Origin: Trichosporon coremiiforme
Taxonomy: Eukaryota; Basidiomycota; Tremellomycetes; Trichosporonales; Trichosporonaceae
Assembly: GCA_039545355.1 (NCBI GenBank)
Contig: BCJJ01000025.1
Span: 522,820 to 586,819, forward strand
Direction of reading: 5' to 3'
Length of the DNA stretch: 64,000 nucleotides
The translations under genes and the position numbers were made by a program. The notes beneath the pieces are model-generated. The model made no database searches. It had not been told where the DNA came from and saw only the letters and a list, made by a program, of their open reading frames with translations. Of this stretch, positions 11,202 through 23,000 are shown piece by piece; the stretch's first letter is position 1; each line of letters begins with the position of its first letter.

Positions 11202-11497
11202 GTCTGTTGTTGAGTTGAAGAAAGTTGGCGATATGCGTTCGTCTGTCGGGCAGATTGCCAGATGACGTTTCACGCAGGCGATGAGGCCTCCACTTGGTGG
11301 ACGTCCCAGCCCAGACGATGCCGGCGATCAGCGGAGCCAATCCCAATCCGAGACCGGGAAATAGCCGGCCTAAGCCGAGGGTTGCCCAGATATCAGTGCC
11401 GCCTGACGTCGAGACCGAACTGAGTGAGAACGTGAACTGATCGAGCGACCTGTTGTTGCTTTCTTCATCTTTTCCTTCCAGAACGCGGACGACAGCA
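11202..11497. promoter_or_regulatory. Divergent promoter, coronin-kinase / SDR
   Basis: A 296-bp spacer between two divergent ATGs, so it must carry both promoters. No TATA box or repeated operator was identified. The coronin-side frame stays open for a further 24 codons beyond the ATG but contains no other ATG. Confidence 0.5.
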
Positions 11498-12727
11498 ATG
11501 TTGACTCTCCGCTCCGCCGCTCGCCTGACGCAGATCCCCTCCGCTGCGCGCATCTGGTCTTGCGCCCCTTCTGCTTCCGCCTTCCTCCTCCAGCAACGCT
11601 ATAACAGCAACTCTGCTGGAGTCTTCGGCACCTCCCGTCTCGAGGGGAAGACAGGTAAGTTTGAAAGTCCTCCAGGACGAAAGCTGACATTCAGTTCTTA
11701 TTTCCGGTGCGTCGAGCGGCATTGGAGCCGCCACCGCCCAGCTCTTCTCGCGATGCGGTTCGAACGTCGTCCTCCTGGCACGGAGGAAGGAGAAGCTCGC
11801 CGAGGTTGCCGATCAGTGCTCCACTCTCCAGAAGCAGAATGGCTTCAGCAATGGCAAAGTTGTCACGATTGAGGCGGACATGATGGACCGCCGGTCACTG
11901 GACAAGGTCCTCGACCGTACGGAGGGTCTCGATGTCGATATGTGAGCTCCCCAGTTCGTACCTTTGAGCTGATGGCAGTCTTGTCAACAATGCTGGCCTT
12001 GTCAAAGGCCGCGACCATGTCGGGGACGTTTGTGAGCTAACTTAGAAAGGGAAAAAGCTAACAGCAGCGGAGGAAGACATGGACGTCATGTTCCAGACCA
12101 ACGGTAGGCTGGATGTTCCATGCTCCTCAGCTGATTCCAGTCCTTGGCCTCTTCCACCTCACGCAATCGCTCGTGAAGCACATGAAGCAGCGCAACACTG
12201 GAGTAAGTTTTCTCGCTGCAGCAGCAACTGACGCCCAGATGATCATCAACGTCGGCAGTGTTGCGGGCATTGAGCCCTACGTGGGAGGTACGTGTCCTCT
12301 TTATGTACTGAGCTGTGTTTTGTGCGGCCATAACTGACTCCAGGCTCGATCTACTGTGCGACCAAGTCGGCTGTAAACTCTATCAGCGGTGTGCTTCTCC
12401 GCGAGCTGGTGAACACGCCGATCCGCGTCGCTGAGATCCAACCCGGCATGGTCGAGACCGAGTTCAGCGTGGTCCGATACCGCGGCGACAAGGACCGGGC
12501 CCATAACGAGTACAAGGGTCTCACGCCGCGTAAGCTTAGGGTGGGTTGATATAGCTGACAGCAGTGACTGGACAAGATATTGCTGAGGAGATCGTCTGGG
12601 TTGCGTCTCGCCCGGAACACGTTCAGATTGCGCAGATGCGTGAGTTTTTTGAGAAGAATTGAACTGACAAATAGTCATCTTCCCGACACAGCAGGCTAGC
12701 GCTACCATCAACTGGAGGCGGCCGTAA
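11498..12727 (+). CDS. Mitochondrial short-chain dehydrogenase/reductase
   Basis: An NAD(P)-dependent classical SDR, close in pattern to the yeast YMR226C 3-hydroxy acid dehydrogenase group. Nine exons: 11498-11654, 11695-11941, 11979-12031, 12068-12103, 12141-12202, 12239-12287, 12344-12529, 12565-12639 and 12675-12727. All join in phase to give 305 residues. The first ~45 residues are basic, rich in A/S/R and free of acids, as expected for a mitochondrial presequence. The Rossmann motif S-G-A-S-S-G-I-G, the N-N-A-G motif, and the catalytic Ser (N-V-G-S-V-A-G) with Y-C-A-T-K are all present. Introns are 36 to 61 bp, among the shortest in the window. Localisation and substrate are inferred. 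The protein ends at the TAA in exon 9; splicing at an overlapping donor would give the same last residue followed by TAG. Confidence 0.82.
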
Positions 12728-13080
12728 GGTGTGAGCGGTAGGTTTGGCGGAAGACATGCGTATAACTGACGCACAGCTAGGCGGGAACGTGAGTTCACCG
12801 ATGAACCGTTGAACTGGCACGCAGCTTTTTGAAGGTCTGGATCCGTAAGTTTACACTACTTGGAGGTCCAAAACCGACCCACAGTACCAGCTAGTAGGCA
12901 CACTGCATCACTGTATGTGTCGAGATACCGACTTCGAATTGTGTATCTGACCTTCAGCCCCGTGATGGCCCTAGCACATCTCTGCGCCTCCTTCAGTGCC
13001 GCTACATCTCCGTGAGCTTTTGGCACACGTCGCAAGCTTACGCCCAGCCTCCTCCATAGGAAAGTTAGAAGTCGGATGCA
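12728..13080. other. Convergent 3' region between SDR and zinc dehydrogenase
   Basis: A 353-bp space between convergent stops. The first ~170 bp contains several further donor-branch-acceptor patterns (donors near 12724, 12790 and 12845), which may be splicing within the SDR 3' UTR. No coding content is recognisable. Confidence 0.4.
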
Positions 13081-14488
13081 TCACATCTCCTGGTTCTTGA
13101 TAATGACCTTGATCTCGTCCCCGCTCTCGACAGCGTCGAACGCGTCCTTGCTCCGGCTCAGCGGAAGCACTTTGGTAATAAGCTGCTTCAAGTCAACAGC
13201 ATTGCGCGCGAGTAGGTCAATCGCGTTCGGGAAGCAGGGGGAGGTGTACCGTGTGATACCTGAGCCATTAGTCACTATGTTCATGGCTGGCAGAGCAGAG
13301 AGGGAGGAGGCTACTCACCCTTCACGTCCAGCTCCTTGTTCGTAACAGCCAGTGTGGGGAAACGATTCGTCTGGTGATGCCCAAGCCCGACGGCGAGGTA
13401 CGTCGCGCCCATCTGGGCTAGCGCGACACCGAGCATGCCTCCGTCCTCGGCCCCGCTTGCCTCGACAACTCGCTCGAACCCTTCGCTGTCCACGCCAGCT
13501 TGCTCGAGATACTTGTTCGTGTTCCGCTTGGCAGCTTCGTACTTGATGTCTCCGACTGGCGTCTCCTCTTGCTCCTCCTCGTGCACTCCATTCGCACTTC
13601 CATTCTTCTCGGGAAGACTGGTGGGCAACTCGGGCACGACAAACACATGGTCGAACACGGCCCGTCCACTGGGATCCTTGTACTTCCTCGCGAACTCGAC
13701 CCTCTTAGGATTGACATCGAAACCGACAATCTTGCTCAGCCCATAGGCACGGGCTACGGCGCCTGTGATCAGCCCGATCGGGCCGGTTCCGACGACAGCG
13801 AGCGTCTGGTGTGCCCTCAAGTCCGCGCGCCGGGCAATGTTCACGCCAATGGCGAGGGGCTGGATCGAGCCTGCTTCTTCCCAGGACAGAGTGTCCGGAA
13901 TGTGCGGAGCCATATCGGCCGGCAGGGCGAAGTAGCGCGAGAGCGAGCCGACGGAACCAGGGGAACCGCAGTAGTGCGCGTCAAGGCAGATGTTCATGCG
14001 TCCTTCTTTGCAATTCTTGCAGCGGCGGCAGGGGAGCCCGGGCTCAACTGTACGTTAGCACTCTGTTCTGTTGTTCTGTAGTCTGAGCGAAGGTCTGTGA
14101 GTGGAAGGGTACTGGGGGTGGGCAGCGGTTTTGGATGGACATGTCGTGAACGCAACTCTGACTCACCAGCAACGCGGTCTCCGACCTTGTGCGTCCTAAC
14201 CAAATCCCCAACCGCGATGACCTCTCCGGCACTCTCGTGGCCCATGACGAGCGGCTCAGTGACGGGTCTGCCGCCGACGCCGCCAGCCGTGTAATTGTGC
14301 AGGTCTGAGCCGCAGATACCGCTCGCGATGACCTTGACGAGCACGCCGTCGGGCTGCAGAATCGGCATGGGGGTCTCCCGCACGACGATGCTGCGTTTCT
14401 TAAGCAGCACGCAGGCCGTGTTCTCCCCCAGATCCAATGCCTGGACCTGGGGTGGCTGTTCCTTCACGAGGTGGTGGAAAGCAGACAT
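13081..14488 (-). CDS. Zinc-dependent sorbitol/xylitol-type dehydrogenase (MDR family)
   Basis: A medium-chain NAD(P)-dependent polyol or alcohol dehydrogenase, probably cytosolic, interconverting polyols and ketoses. Exons 14488-14167, 14047-13319 and 13259-13081 give 409 residues. Catalytic zinc ligands are visible: C59 in G-I-C-G-S-D, and H84/E85 in G-H-E-S-A-G. The structural zinc cysteines follow in C-R-R-C-K-N-C and N-I-C-L-D. The cofactor motif is V-V-G-T-G-P-I-G-L-I. H-N-Y-T-A-G-G in place of the usual H-Y-Y-x-x-G points to the sorbitol/xylitol/arabinitol group. An acidic stretch of about 50 residues is inserted in the cofactor domain after V-V-P-E-L, making the protein longer than the usual 350-370. 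The exact substrate cannot be decided from sequence. Confidence 0.82.
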
Positions 14489-14877
14489 CGTGCCTGATTA
14501 TCGTATCCGGTGTGTTGTTGTCGAGAGCGAGGAAGGAGGTGAGTGGAAGAGAAGGAAGGGAGGGGTGTTTGTGCTTGTATAGGATGAGTGAGAGAGAGAG
14601 AGAGAGAGAGAGATGCTAGATGCTAGAATGGGAGCTAGAATGAAGGTTAGACGCACGAAGGACCCGCCCACATCAACACGAACACCGGCCCGAGGTTCCG
14701 GCTCACAACGGCACATCGGCATCTAACGGCAACTAGCGCATTCCTCGGCCACGGCCGAGTTGCAGTCACCGCAGTGGTTGCTATCTTCCTTCCTTCCCTC
14801 CTTCGTGCATTCTCGACAACATGCATTCTAAGCCTGGGTATGGCCGGGGTTTAAACGTTTTACACTAGGAAATCTAC
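14489..14877. promoter_or_regulatory. Dehydrogenase promoter / VMA5 3' region
   Basis: 389 bp upstream of the zinc dehydrogenase ATG and downstream of the VMA5 stop. It contains the (GA)12 tract described separately and a short direct repeat of GATGCTA next to it. No open frame of interest was found. Confidence 0.5.
14590..14613. repeat. (GA)12 microsatellite
   Basis: An uninterrupted dinucleotide run of about 24 bases, roughly 100 bp upstream of the zinc dehydrogenase start, followed by a near-tandem copy of ATGCTAG. GA tracts in fungal promoters can recruit GAGA-type factors or keep nucleosomes off, and are length-variable between strains; either role here is inference. Confidence 0.85.
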
Positions 14878-16510
14878 TCAGTCGAATTGGACCTTGGGCA
14901 GCTCGAACAGAACAAAGTCGTAGTACTCCTGCTCCATGACGTTTGCCCATTCGCCGATCAGGTCCTCGGCACCGGGCGCCTGCTTCTTCTTCGCCGCCGC
15001 CTTCTCCTTCGACTTGCCCGACGCCAAGTCGTTGTACTGCACCGACAGCTGCTTCAGCGTCTTGACGGCCGTCTTGGGCTCCGGCTGTAATGTTAGCTAC
15101 AGCCGCAGGAATGGCTAGCGTGCGTGAACTCTGGACTCACCTTCACAATGACACCTGCGTAGTCGGCCGGCAGACCGTATCGCAGGACGCTCTCGACAAA
15201 AATTCGCACCGTCTTCAGGTGCGCCAGCAGCTGGTACGCTTCTGAGAAGTTTATCCGGGAAAGGCGCAGGAGCTCGGTCTGCAAGTCAGCTGGAAACCCG
15301 GTCGTAATAGCTTACCCAAAGCTCCTTCTCCTCCTTCTCGAGGCGCTCAAGCTCCTCCTTCTGGTTCGCGCTCGCGTCGTCGTCCCACTTGAACTCGCGC
15401 ACCTGGTACTTGTTCTCGCGCGCCTTGTGCACAAACTCGTCGTGGAACTTCTTGAACAGTGTGACCGTGACAAGCTTGTACTCGCCGTCCTCGGCAACCT
15501 CCCTGTGATTGCGTCAGCAACATTCTGAGTTGACTACCGGGAAGGAGATAATTCACTTCGAGCTACGCGGGACAACCATGCTCGACAGACGCTCGTAGTT
15601 GTCGTACCACTGCTTGATGTTGTTCCTGGTTGTCAGCTTGGCTTTCCGGTCGGTCCAGCTACGCACTTCGGCACTGCGACGAGCAGCGTCTCGAGGTATT
15701 CTGAGCCCTCGACGAGGTCGCCCTTCTTCACGACATCGATTAGCGACTTCTGCGCGAGGTTTCCCCTGTTTCGTGTTAGCGCCCGCCTTCCTTCCTCCCT
15801 TCCGCAGCAACGTACTGCTGCTTGCGCTGAAGCGTGTTCAGCGAGCCCTTGGCGAGCTGGTACTGCTGTGTCTTCTGCTTCTGGGACGACTCGATCGTGT
15901 TCATTTCCTGGGCTGTTAGCTTCAAGTCCGACCTACAAACCAAAGCTAGATTCCGGAGCAGCATTTGAGGACGGCCGTCCGGGGAAGACTACTCACACTC
16001 TGCAGCGCAGCAATGACATCGACGACCTTGCCGCCCTCGCCCCAGCGTCCCTTGTCCCAGCGCCACGAGCCCGACCCCTGCGGGTCCGGGATGAGGTACT
16101 CCTCGACAGGTCTGTCGTTGACGCGCACATGCTGCTGCATGCGCTCCTTGTCGTCGTTGACGAGCGAGCGCAGCGTGTCGAGCAGCTTCGAGACAGTCTG
16201 CGTGAACGCGGCGTCCGTCTTGGGCAGCGCGTCCGACAGTGAGATCAGTGATGACAGGGTTCCGGCCTGTGTTCGTCAGCTTAACGAGCATCGTAACAGA
16301 AGCTGGGACGACAAGGAGGAAGGCACGATGCCGGCTGGCGGCACCCATCGCAGCACGTTGTTGCGTATTGCGTACCTTGAGTTCGGGAATCTCCCAGCCG
16401 CCGCAAGTGACCTGGCCGCCGGTAGCGTGGCGGACGTCCTGGAGGACCGAGGACGGGTCGCCGTCGTGGAGAGGAACGGAGATGAGCCAGTAGGACAGGT
16501 CGGACGGCAT
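14878..16510 (-). CDS. VMA5: V-type proton ATPase subunit C
   Basis: Subunit C of the V1 sector, which bridges the V1 catalytic head and the Vo membrane sector and controls reversible assembly of the vacuolar proton pump. Eight exons: 16510-16376, 16266-15997, 15907-15816, 15765-15667, 15625-15557, 15502-15316, 15278-15141 and 15084-14878. They join in phase to give 398 residues (yeast Vma5 has 392). The N-terminal W-L-I-S-V-P, the central S-L-V-N-D-D-K-E and the C-terminal block L-P-A-D-Y-A-G and Y-D-F-V-L-F-E are diagnostic of subunit C. Every intron has a GT donor with an AG acceptor and a nearby CTGAC or CTAAC. It is divergent from OMA1 with 417 bp between the two ATGs. Confidence 0.94.
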
Positions 16511-16927
16511 GGTGTCCTGGCTGTGGGTGTGGTGGTGTGGATGGTGTCCGTTGCACCGCTCGACACTTGTCAGGTGTGGACGGCACCGCGGGGTCGTGAC
16601 GCACGATACCGAGTGGCGTGCCTATTGGGTGGTCGTAAGGTGTGGAGGGTTATATTTTCAGTTAAGGGTGATCGAGCATCCACGCCTAATTGTCGCTTGC
16701 GACACCTCGGTCAGTGGCACATGGCGGGACCTGGTTCCTGAATGTGAGTGTGCAGGCGAGGGGCCGAGTGTTGTCGTCATGCACCAGCCTGCAGGAGCCG
16801 GATTCTGACCTGATGTCGATCCCCAGATTGTTCTTTTCACTTCCGCTTGTCCATCGGGTCCATCGCCAGCGACGAGTCAACGAGTCCGTCTCGTATCGTC
16901 TCGACTAGCTACAATACCAGTCCCAGG
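16511..16927. promoter_or_regulatory. Divergent promoter, VMA5 / OMA1
   Basis: A 417-bp spacer between divergent start codons. The frame upstream of OMA1 stays open but has only a TTG as a possible earlier start, so it is treated as 5' UTR. No specific operator was recognised. Confidence 0.5.
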
Positions 16928-18365
16928 ATGCGCGGAATCCTTGCCCAACCAGTCCGGCTCGCGCGGGTCGTGCGCCCTGCGCCCGGCGTCGTTCTGCAGC
17001 CCTCCATCCGCTGCGCGCCGCGGACACCGAGCGTCCTCTGGCACCTGCCCAAGCGGCCGTTCTCGTCCTCTGGCCCGAAACGATCTCGTTACGACAGATG
17101 GGACCCCTACGGCGGACAGGGGCAGCCAGGCGGCGGCCGCCAGAACGTTGAGAACTACGTCAAGCGACGCCTCGGCGGCGACCGTGGCGTCAAGATCTAC
17201 GCGATCGGAATCGGCGCCGCGCTCATTTACTATGTGTGCCAGTGAGTCGCCCCTTGTCTCGGGTGGCTTGGCTTGGATGATGCTGACAACGAACAGCCTC
17301 GAGCGTGTCCCCGAGACGGGAAGACTGCGGTTCATGGACTGCTCCGTGGAGCAGGAGACTGAGGTGCGTTTTATGCATGCATGCGCGGCCGCAGGTCATG
17401 ACTGTGTTCGGGCAATTGTGAAGCGACAGGCTGACGGCAGATCGGGCTCGCAACGTACCAGGAGACGATGCAGCAGTTTGGCGGTCAGATCCTGTCCCCG
17501 AACCACCCGATCTCAAAGCGCGTGCGACACATCGCGACCCGTATCGTCGAGGGCAACAACCTTGGCAAGATGAAGCAGGGCCACTCGCTTGGCGCCGTGG
17601 AGGGACCGGGCTGGGGTCAAGACCTCGAGTACATTTTCGGCGAGAGCGTGCGCAAAAATCGCAATCCGAACCTGCCGGCCGACCTGAACGAGTGGGAGGT
17701 GTATGTCGTCGACGACCCGAAGACGCAGAACGCTTTCGTTATCCCCGGTGGCAAGATTTTCGTCTTCACTGGTATCCTGCCTGTCTCAGGCAACGACGAT
17801 GGACTGGCCACTGTGATGGGACATGAAATCGCACACGTCGTCGCGCGCCATGGAGCCGAGCGCATGTCCCAGCTGAAGGTCCTCTTCGGCGTGTCCTTCT
17901 TGCTCGAGTCTCTCGGCCTCGACGTCGGCTTCACTCGTCTCCTCGTCACCTTTCTCCTCCAGTGAGTCCGAAGTCCTCCCTTATTCTCCTCTCCTCCGAG
18001 AGCTGTCTGCTCTGCTCTTCAACGCCAAGCTGACACACAGGCTCCCCAACTCGCGCACGAACGAAACCGAGGCGGATAGCATCGGCTTGAAGCTAATGGC
18101 GCGTGCGTGCTACAACCCAGCCGAAGGCCCGCAAGTGTGGGAGCGCATGACCGAGGTCGAGGGCATGCGCGGTGGCAACAACCTCGACTTCATGTCGACG
18201 CACCCGGCGTCTAAGAAACGCATCAAGGCCCTGCGCAAGGAGCAGCCCGAGGCTATGTCTGAGCGCGAGAAGCACTGTGGTCCCACCGAGGCCGCCATGG
18301 ACGGCGGGTTCCGCGACCAGCTCGGCGGATGGACTAAAAACAACAACACGCCAGTGTGGGCTTAG
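16928..18365 (+). CDS. OMA1: Mitochondrial inner-membrane metalloprotease OMA1 (M48)
   Basis: A zinc metallopeptidase of the mitochondrial inner membrane that cleaves under stress and works alongside m-AAA proteases in quality control. Exons 16928-17241, 17297-17363, 17441-17961 and 18041-18365 give 408 residues. The N-terminus is R-rich and reads through S-V-L-W-H-L-P-K-R-P-F-S-S, a typical matrix presequence. A short membrane segment follows near residues 88-104 (I-Y-A-I-G-I-G-A-A-L-I-Y-Y). The active site H-E-I-A-H is at about 255-259 and the third ligand glutamate in N-E-T-E-A-D at about 309. The conserved T-H-P-A-S-K-K-R-I near the end is also present, so the enzyme looks intact. Exon 2 is only 67 nt. 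Confidence 0.93.
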
Positions 18366-18815
18366 GGAGCGAACACGCGTGCAGCAGGAGCCAAGCGGCT
18401 GTGAATCGTGCGCCGCATACCAGCATGTAATAGGGGACTGTGTACAACGATATATCATTAGAACAAGCATAATCCTTCGATGTGCGGCAGCCCATACGCT
18501 TGGGACAGTTGGCGAATGACACAGTTAGTCACGTAACAGGGACGGCTCCAGCATTATAACGTACATGTCAACTTCTACGATGAACATACCTTCCTGAATG
18601 ATATTCGGCGCTGGGCGCTGTGGGTCTATATCTCTCAGCTTGGAACACGATGGGCGTCTCGAGGGAGACTAGAGGAATACCCGTTGATGGGAGAAGGTAG
18701 ATGAGGGAAGGGAAGCTTGCCTGGTGCGATGGCGTTCGGAGTGCGCCGGTGCGAGGAGAATGCGGGATGTGCACGACTAGGAGAAGGGAAGAATCCTGGC
18801 GTGATAAGCGCGCGC
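18366..18815. other. Convergent 3' region OMA1 / SPF30
   Basis: 450 bp between convergent stops. AT-rich patches near 18450 and 18555 suggest 3' UTR and polyadenylation signals. No gene was seen. Confidence 0.5.
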
Positions 18816-19669
18816 CTAGTTGTCCGCGTCCGTGTCAAACTTGTGCTTGCCCATGCGCTCGTACCCCGTCACTCCCCTTCCGGAGCCAGTGACGCCGACG
18901 CGACCTGCAACAGTCAGCTTTCGTCCACCATTAATAAGCTGTGACTTACCATACGGGTTATCCGGCGTCTGGAAGACGCTCTTTCCCTCGAGTCCGGCGA
19001 TATGGATACCCTTCTTGGCTGCCTTCTTGCCGAACTTCTGCCACGAGTTCTGGCGTCCCTTGGCCTCGTCGGCGCGCGCACGCTGCTTCTCCATCCACTT
19101 CTCGCCCTTGAGCTTCTTCTTCTCCTTCTCGCGCTCCGACAGGTCGTTCTGCCGCTTCTGCGGTTTTGGGATCGGCGCGGTCGGGTCGTGTGGCCGCAGC
19201 GAGGAGAGTGGCACATTTGTCGACGATGTGTAGCCCTTGAACGTTATCGTGTACAGCGGGCTGTCCTGGGATCCTACGACCGCGTTGATACGCGCGGGGT
19301 ACCTGTTGTCAGCTCATGAAAGGGAATGATGAGCGGATAGAGGAGCACTCACCACTTGCCATCCTTATACTTGGCCATACAGTCCATGCCGGCCCTGTAC
19401 TCTCCCTGATCTTGCCAGTTGGTGTTAGCTTTGATCTCCTCTTTCGGGGCGGCATCACGCTGCTGTTCCCGGTCACCACGGTGCTTCTTCTCCTTGCCCT
19501 TCGCCGCCGCCTTGACTGCCTCGGCCGCTGCGGCAGCCTCAGTCAGCTCGATGAGCTCCTTGAACTCGTCCTTCAGCTCGAGCAGGGCCGCATTCTCGGG
19601 ATCGGACTCGAGCTGTAGATTGACGAGTGCGAGCTGGTCCTTGAACGTCTGCAGTTCGTCGGAGGACAT
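18816..19669 (-). CDS. Tudor-domain splicing factor SPF30/SMNDC1
   Basis: Homologue of human SMNDC1 (SPF30), a Tudor protein that binds methylated Sm proteins and promotes tri-snRNP joining during spliceosome assembly in the nucleus. Exons 19669-19353, 19302-18950 and 18904-18816 give 252 residues. The N-terminal helix (E-L-Q-T-F-K-D-Q-L) is the usual SPF30 start. The Tudor domain spans about residues 85-145, with G-M-D-C-M-A-K-Y-K-D-G-K-W-Y-P-A and Y-T-I-T-F-K-G-Y. A basic coiled region with W-Q-K-F follows, then the conserved K-S-V-F-Q-T-P near the end. The ATG at 19669 was chosen over upstream non-ATG codons. The last intron is only 45 bp. Confidence 0.9.
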
Positions 19670-20004
19670 GGTGGGCAAAGTTGGTCAGGGTCGGTGAGAG
19701 AGGGAAGAGAGGATGGGAGACCGGGGCGGAGGGGATGGGTAATGTTGTTGAGGCGAGCGATTAGTTCATCGACGCAAGCGCACAGAGCCGTATCTTCTCC
19801 ACAGCAAAAACAATTTATGCGACCGGCCCGTTAGAATTCCGTTGCCACCCACCTCATGCTTAAGGTGCGGAATCGGCACACGACCTCTGTTAGCGCGGTT
19901 CCAATGCATCGGGCCACTTGTTCAGCTTCGTTCAACATTGATACATGCGGTTACTCCTACACATGCATTACGGCTGCTGACAGATTGGCTACACGGCCTT
20001 CAGC
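19670..20004. promoter_or_regulatory. SPF30 promoter / 3' UTR of demethylase-folate synthase gene
   Basis: 335 bp between the SPF30 start and the stop of the next minus-strand gene. It should include the 3' UTR of the latter and the promoter of the former. No other feature was seen. Confidence 0.5.
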
Positions 20005-23000
20005 TTAGGCTGAGGATTCATTCGCCTGAACTTCCAGGAGGCGGTACGCGTCTGCGACGAGGTACAGACTTCCGCAGAGAACGATGAACCCCGTCTCCTT
20101 CTGCTGCTCGTCGGCCCAGCGCAGGGCGTCCGCAACGCTCTCGGCGCCCATACCCTTAGCCTCGTAGAACACCCCCTCCTCGCCAATGAAGGGCATGACC
20201 GTGTCGCGCGCCTTGTCCGTGTCCGTCTGCGTAATCCAGGGCATGCCCGCAACCGGCGCCGTGAAGCGCGGAACAGCGACGCGGTCGCCCTTCTGCAGTA
20301 GCGGGCGCACAACACCGTCGGGACTCTTTCCGATCGAGGCTGACATGGCCAGCACAAACGTCCGTGGCGCACCCGCGGGAAGGTTCAGAGTGTCGATGTA
20401 CCGCTGCAGGGTCGTCGAGGAATCAAAGTTGTGCGCGCCGTCGACGAGAACGGGAATCGGACGCTTGGGCCCTCGGAATGTCAGCCACGAACAACGGCCG
20501 CGCCACTGCGTGCTGGCGACTCCCTTCTGAATCGCCTCATCCGTCAGGCCGCGGAGCTTCGGCTGGATGTTGAGCGCACGGAGATCGGTGCGGATGTAAT
20601 CGAGAATCGTGAGGGCGAGGGACAGGTTGTCGAGCTGGTGGGCGCCAGGGAGAGGGAGTCGCGTCTCGATGGCGCCGCTGGGGCTGCCCTTGAGCGGTGT
20701 ACGAATCAGAGGCGGCTTTGGTGGAGTGAATGGTGAGAGACCGATGGGCCCGGGTGCCTCGATTTCCGTGCTTTGCTCGGCCTGCACGAAGAGCGCACCC
20801 TTCTCTGCACAAACCTCCTTGGCCTTTGCAGTCGCCTCAGGGTTCTGATGCGGCGTGCTCACAAGCACGCCACCCTCAACGGCGATTTGGGCCTTATCAG
20901 ATGTGATCTCGGTGATGGTGTCACCCAGGATGGCGGTGTGGTCGAGCGAGACGGACGAGAGTCCGGAGGCAAGGACGATTTCCTTGGGGAGGATATTTGT
21001 CGCATCTCGGCCACCTCCGATGCCGCATTCCACAATCATCACGTCCACCCCGCGGAGGATGCACATGCGGTAGAACGCCCATGTCGACACCTCGAAGGTG
21101 GTCGACTGGAGGCCCTCCTTGTCGGCAATCGCCTGCACAAAGGCAACGTTCTCCGCGTATTCCTCGGCCGAAACGATCTGGCCATCGAACAGGCAAGTGT
21201 CTCGAGGCTCGACGAGGTGAGGTGAATTGTACCTGGCCGTTTTCAAACCGGCGGCCATGAGACAAGACTCAAGCAGCGCGGAAGTCGAGCCCTTGCCGTT
21301 CGTTCCAGACAGATGAATCGCGGGGATCGTGATGGGCGGGAGCGACTTGCCGACGATACGTTGACGGTCGGTGCCGAGCATGATCTTTCCGACTCCTGTC
21401 GGAACTGCGACTCCAGCCTGCTGGGCAGCCTTTGCCTGGGCGAGCGCCGCGGCTCGGGAGGCGACGGTGTCGGGGATCCACTCCCCGCCGTGGGTGGGAC
21501 TGGCGGCACTGCTCGGAACAGCTGCGGGTCCGGTGGTCATCTCGCGTGGTACTAGGATGATTCCTTCTGTACGGTGTTGAGCGTACGTCGGCGGTCTCGG
21601 CGGTGGAGGTAAAGATACACGCGTGGTGGGGTAGCCAATCGGAGGGTGGGCGTGGACGGGGAGATGCGGGGGAGGGGGGAGACGAGGAGGAGGCACTGCT
21701 GATTCTGACCTAGACCATCCACTGCCCCGGGGGTGAGGGTGGGCTAACGGATGGTGAGGGTGGTGGTGAGGATAAGGGGGGGGAGGTGTGTGGTGGTGAG
21801 CAGGAGGGTGACAGAAGTTATGTGCTGGGTGCGGGTGGTAGTTGGGATGGTAACCTGGGTGCGGCGGCGGCGGGTGAGGGCTGTGAGGGCTGTGAGGGTG
21901 AGAGTGAGGGTGAGGGGGACCAGGCGCCATATGGCTGGGAGGCCCAGGTGGAGGTACAGGGTAGCCGTGCCCAGGATGCCCAGGGAATCCTGAATCGAGT
22001 CTGCTGTCGACGATATTCACTCGATTAGCACACGGAAAACCAGGTCCCGTCGGATAGTAATGACCCGAATATCGAGGCGCAAACGAGGGTAATTGAGGCG
22101 CACGCGCAACTGGCGTTGGGGCGGCTGGACTTTCAAGGCGGCCGGAGCCGGGGGCGAGCGGGGCAGCTGGCGCTACGCCGTGTCCTGGTGCTGGAAACGG
22201 CCGGGGGTCATGCGGACCAGCAGGGCCACCTGGGGGGCACTCGCTATCTAATGGCCGCGCCCGAGGGGCACGCGGGTCTACAGAGCGTGCATGAGGTGAC
22301 GGAGGGTTTGTAACCTCATTGCTCTCGTCCGCCTCAGACTCCTTGACCTCTTGCGGATCTTGCGGCTGCGCAGACGGCATGAGCGTCGCCAATCCCGAAT
22401 GCCTGGAATGTGTCTCGGTTTCCCAACCTGGGGCGGAAGGTGCGGACGGTGCGGCCGAAGGTGCGGCAGAGGCCCTTGGAAGAGACACGGGGGACGCAGG
22501 CAATGTCGTCGTCGACGTCGCCTGGGTGTCCTTCCGACTGCGTTTTGGCGGTCCCGCATATTCGTTTTCTTGCATTTTGATCTCGTGTGATCGGAAATCA
22601 AGCGCATTCCAGGCGACCTCGGTCACCATCAGATTGGGTAGTCGCACAGCTGCGCGACGTGTCTCATCCTTGATTTCCAGCAGCTCGGCTGCATACGACA
22701 CACCAGACTTCTTGAACTTGATGAAGCCGCCGGTTTCGACTGCATGCACCTTGCGGTACAGCTCCTCCTCCGCCCTGCGCTTTCGCACTTCAATCATTGC
22801 AGGGTTGTGCGTAGGGCACAGGAGTTCCACTGCAAAGTCCCCACCTCCTGCGTGTTCCGAACCTTCCGCGGCTGTGCCTTCCCCGGCCGCCGGTGCAGGC
22901 TTCACCCCAGCAAAGTAGTGAACCTCTGGGTTTTCACGCGCACAGGGGACGTGATACGCACGGAGGCATTTGCCCTTGGTGCACTGGATCTTGGTACCTC

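Noticed and set aside
11202..11273. 24-codon N-terminal extension of the coronin-kinase protein
   Set aside because: It begins at GTG, and no ATG exists before 11201. Nuclear fungal genes start at ATG, so the extension was removed.
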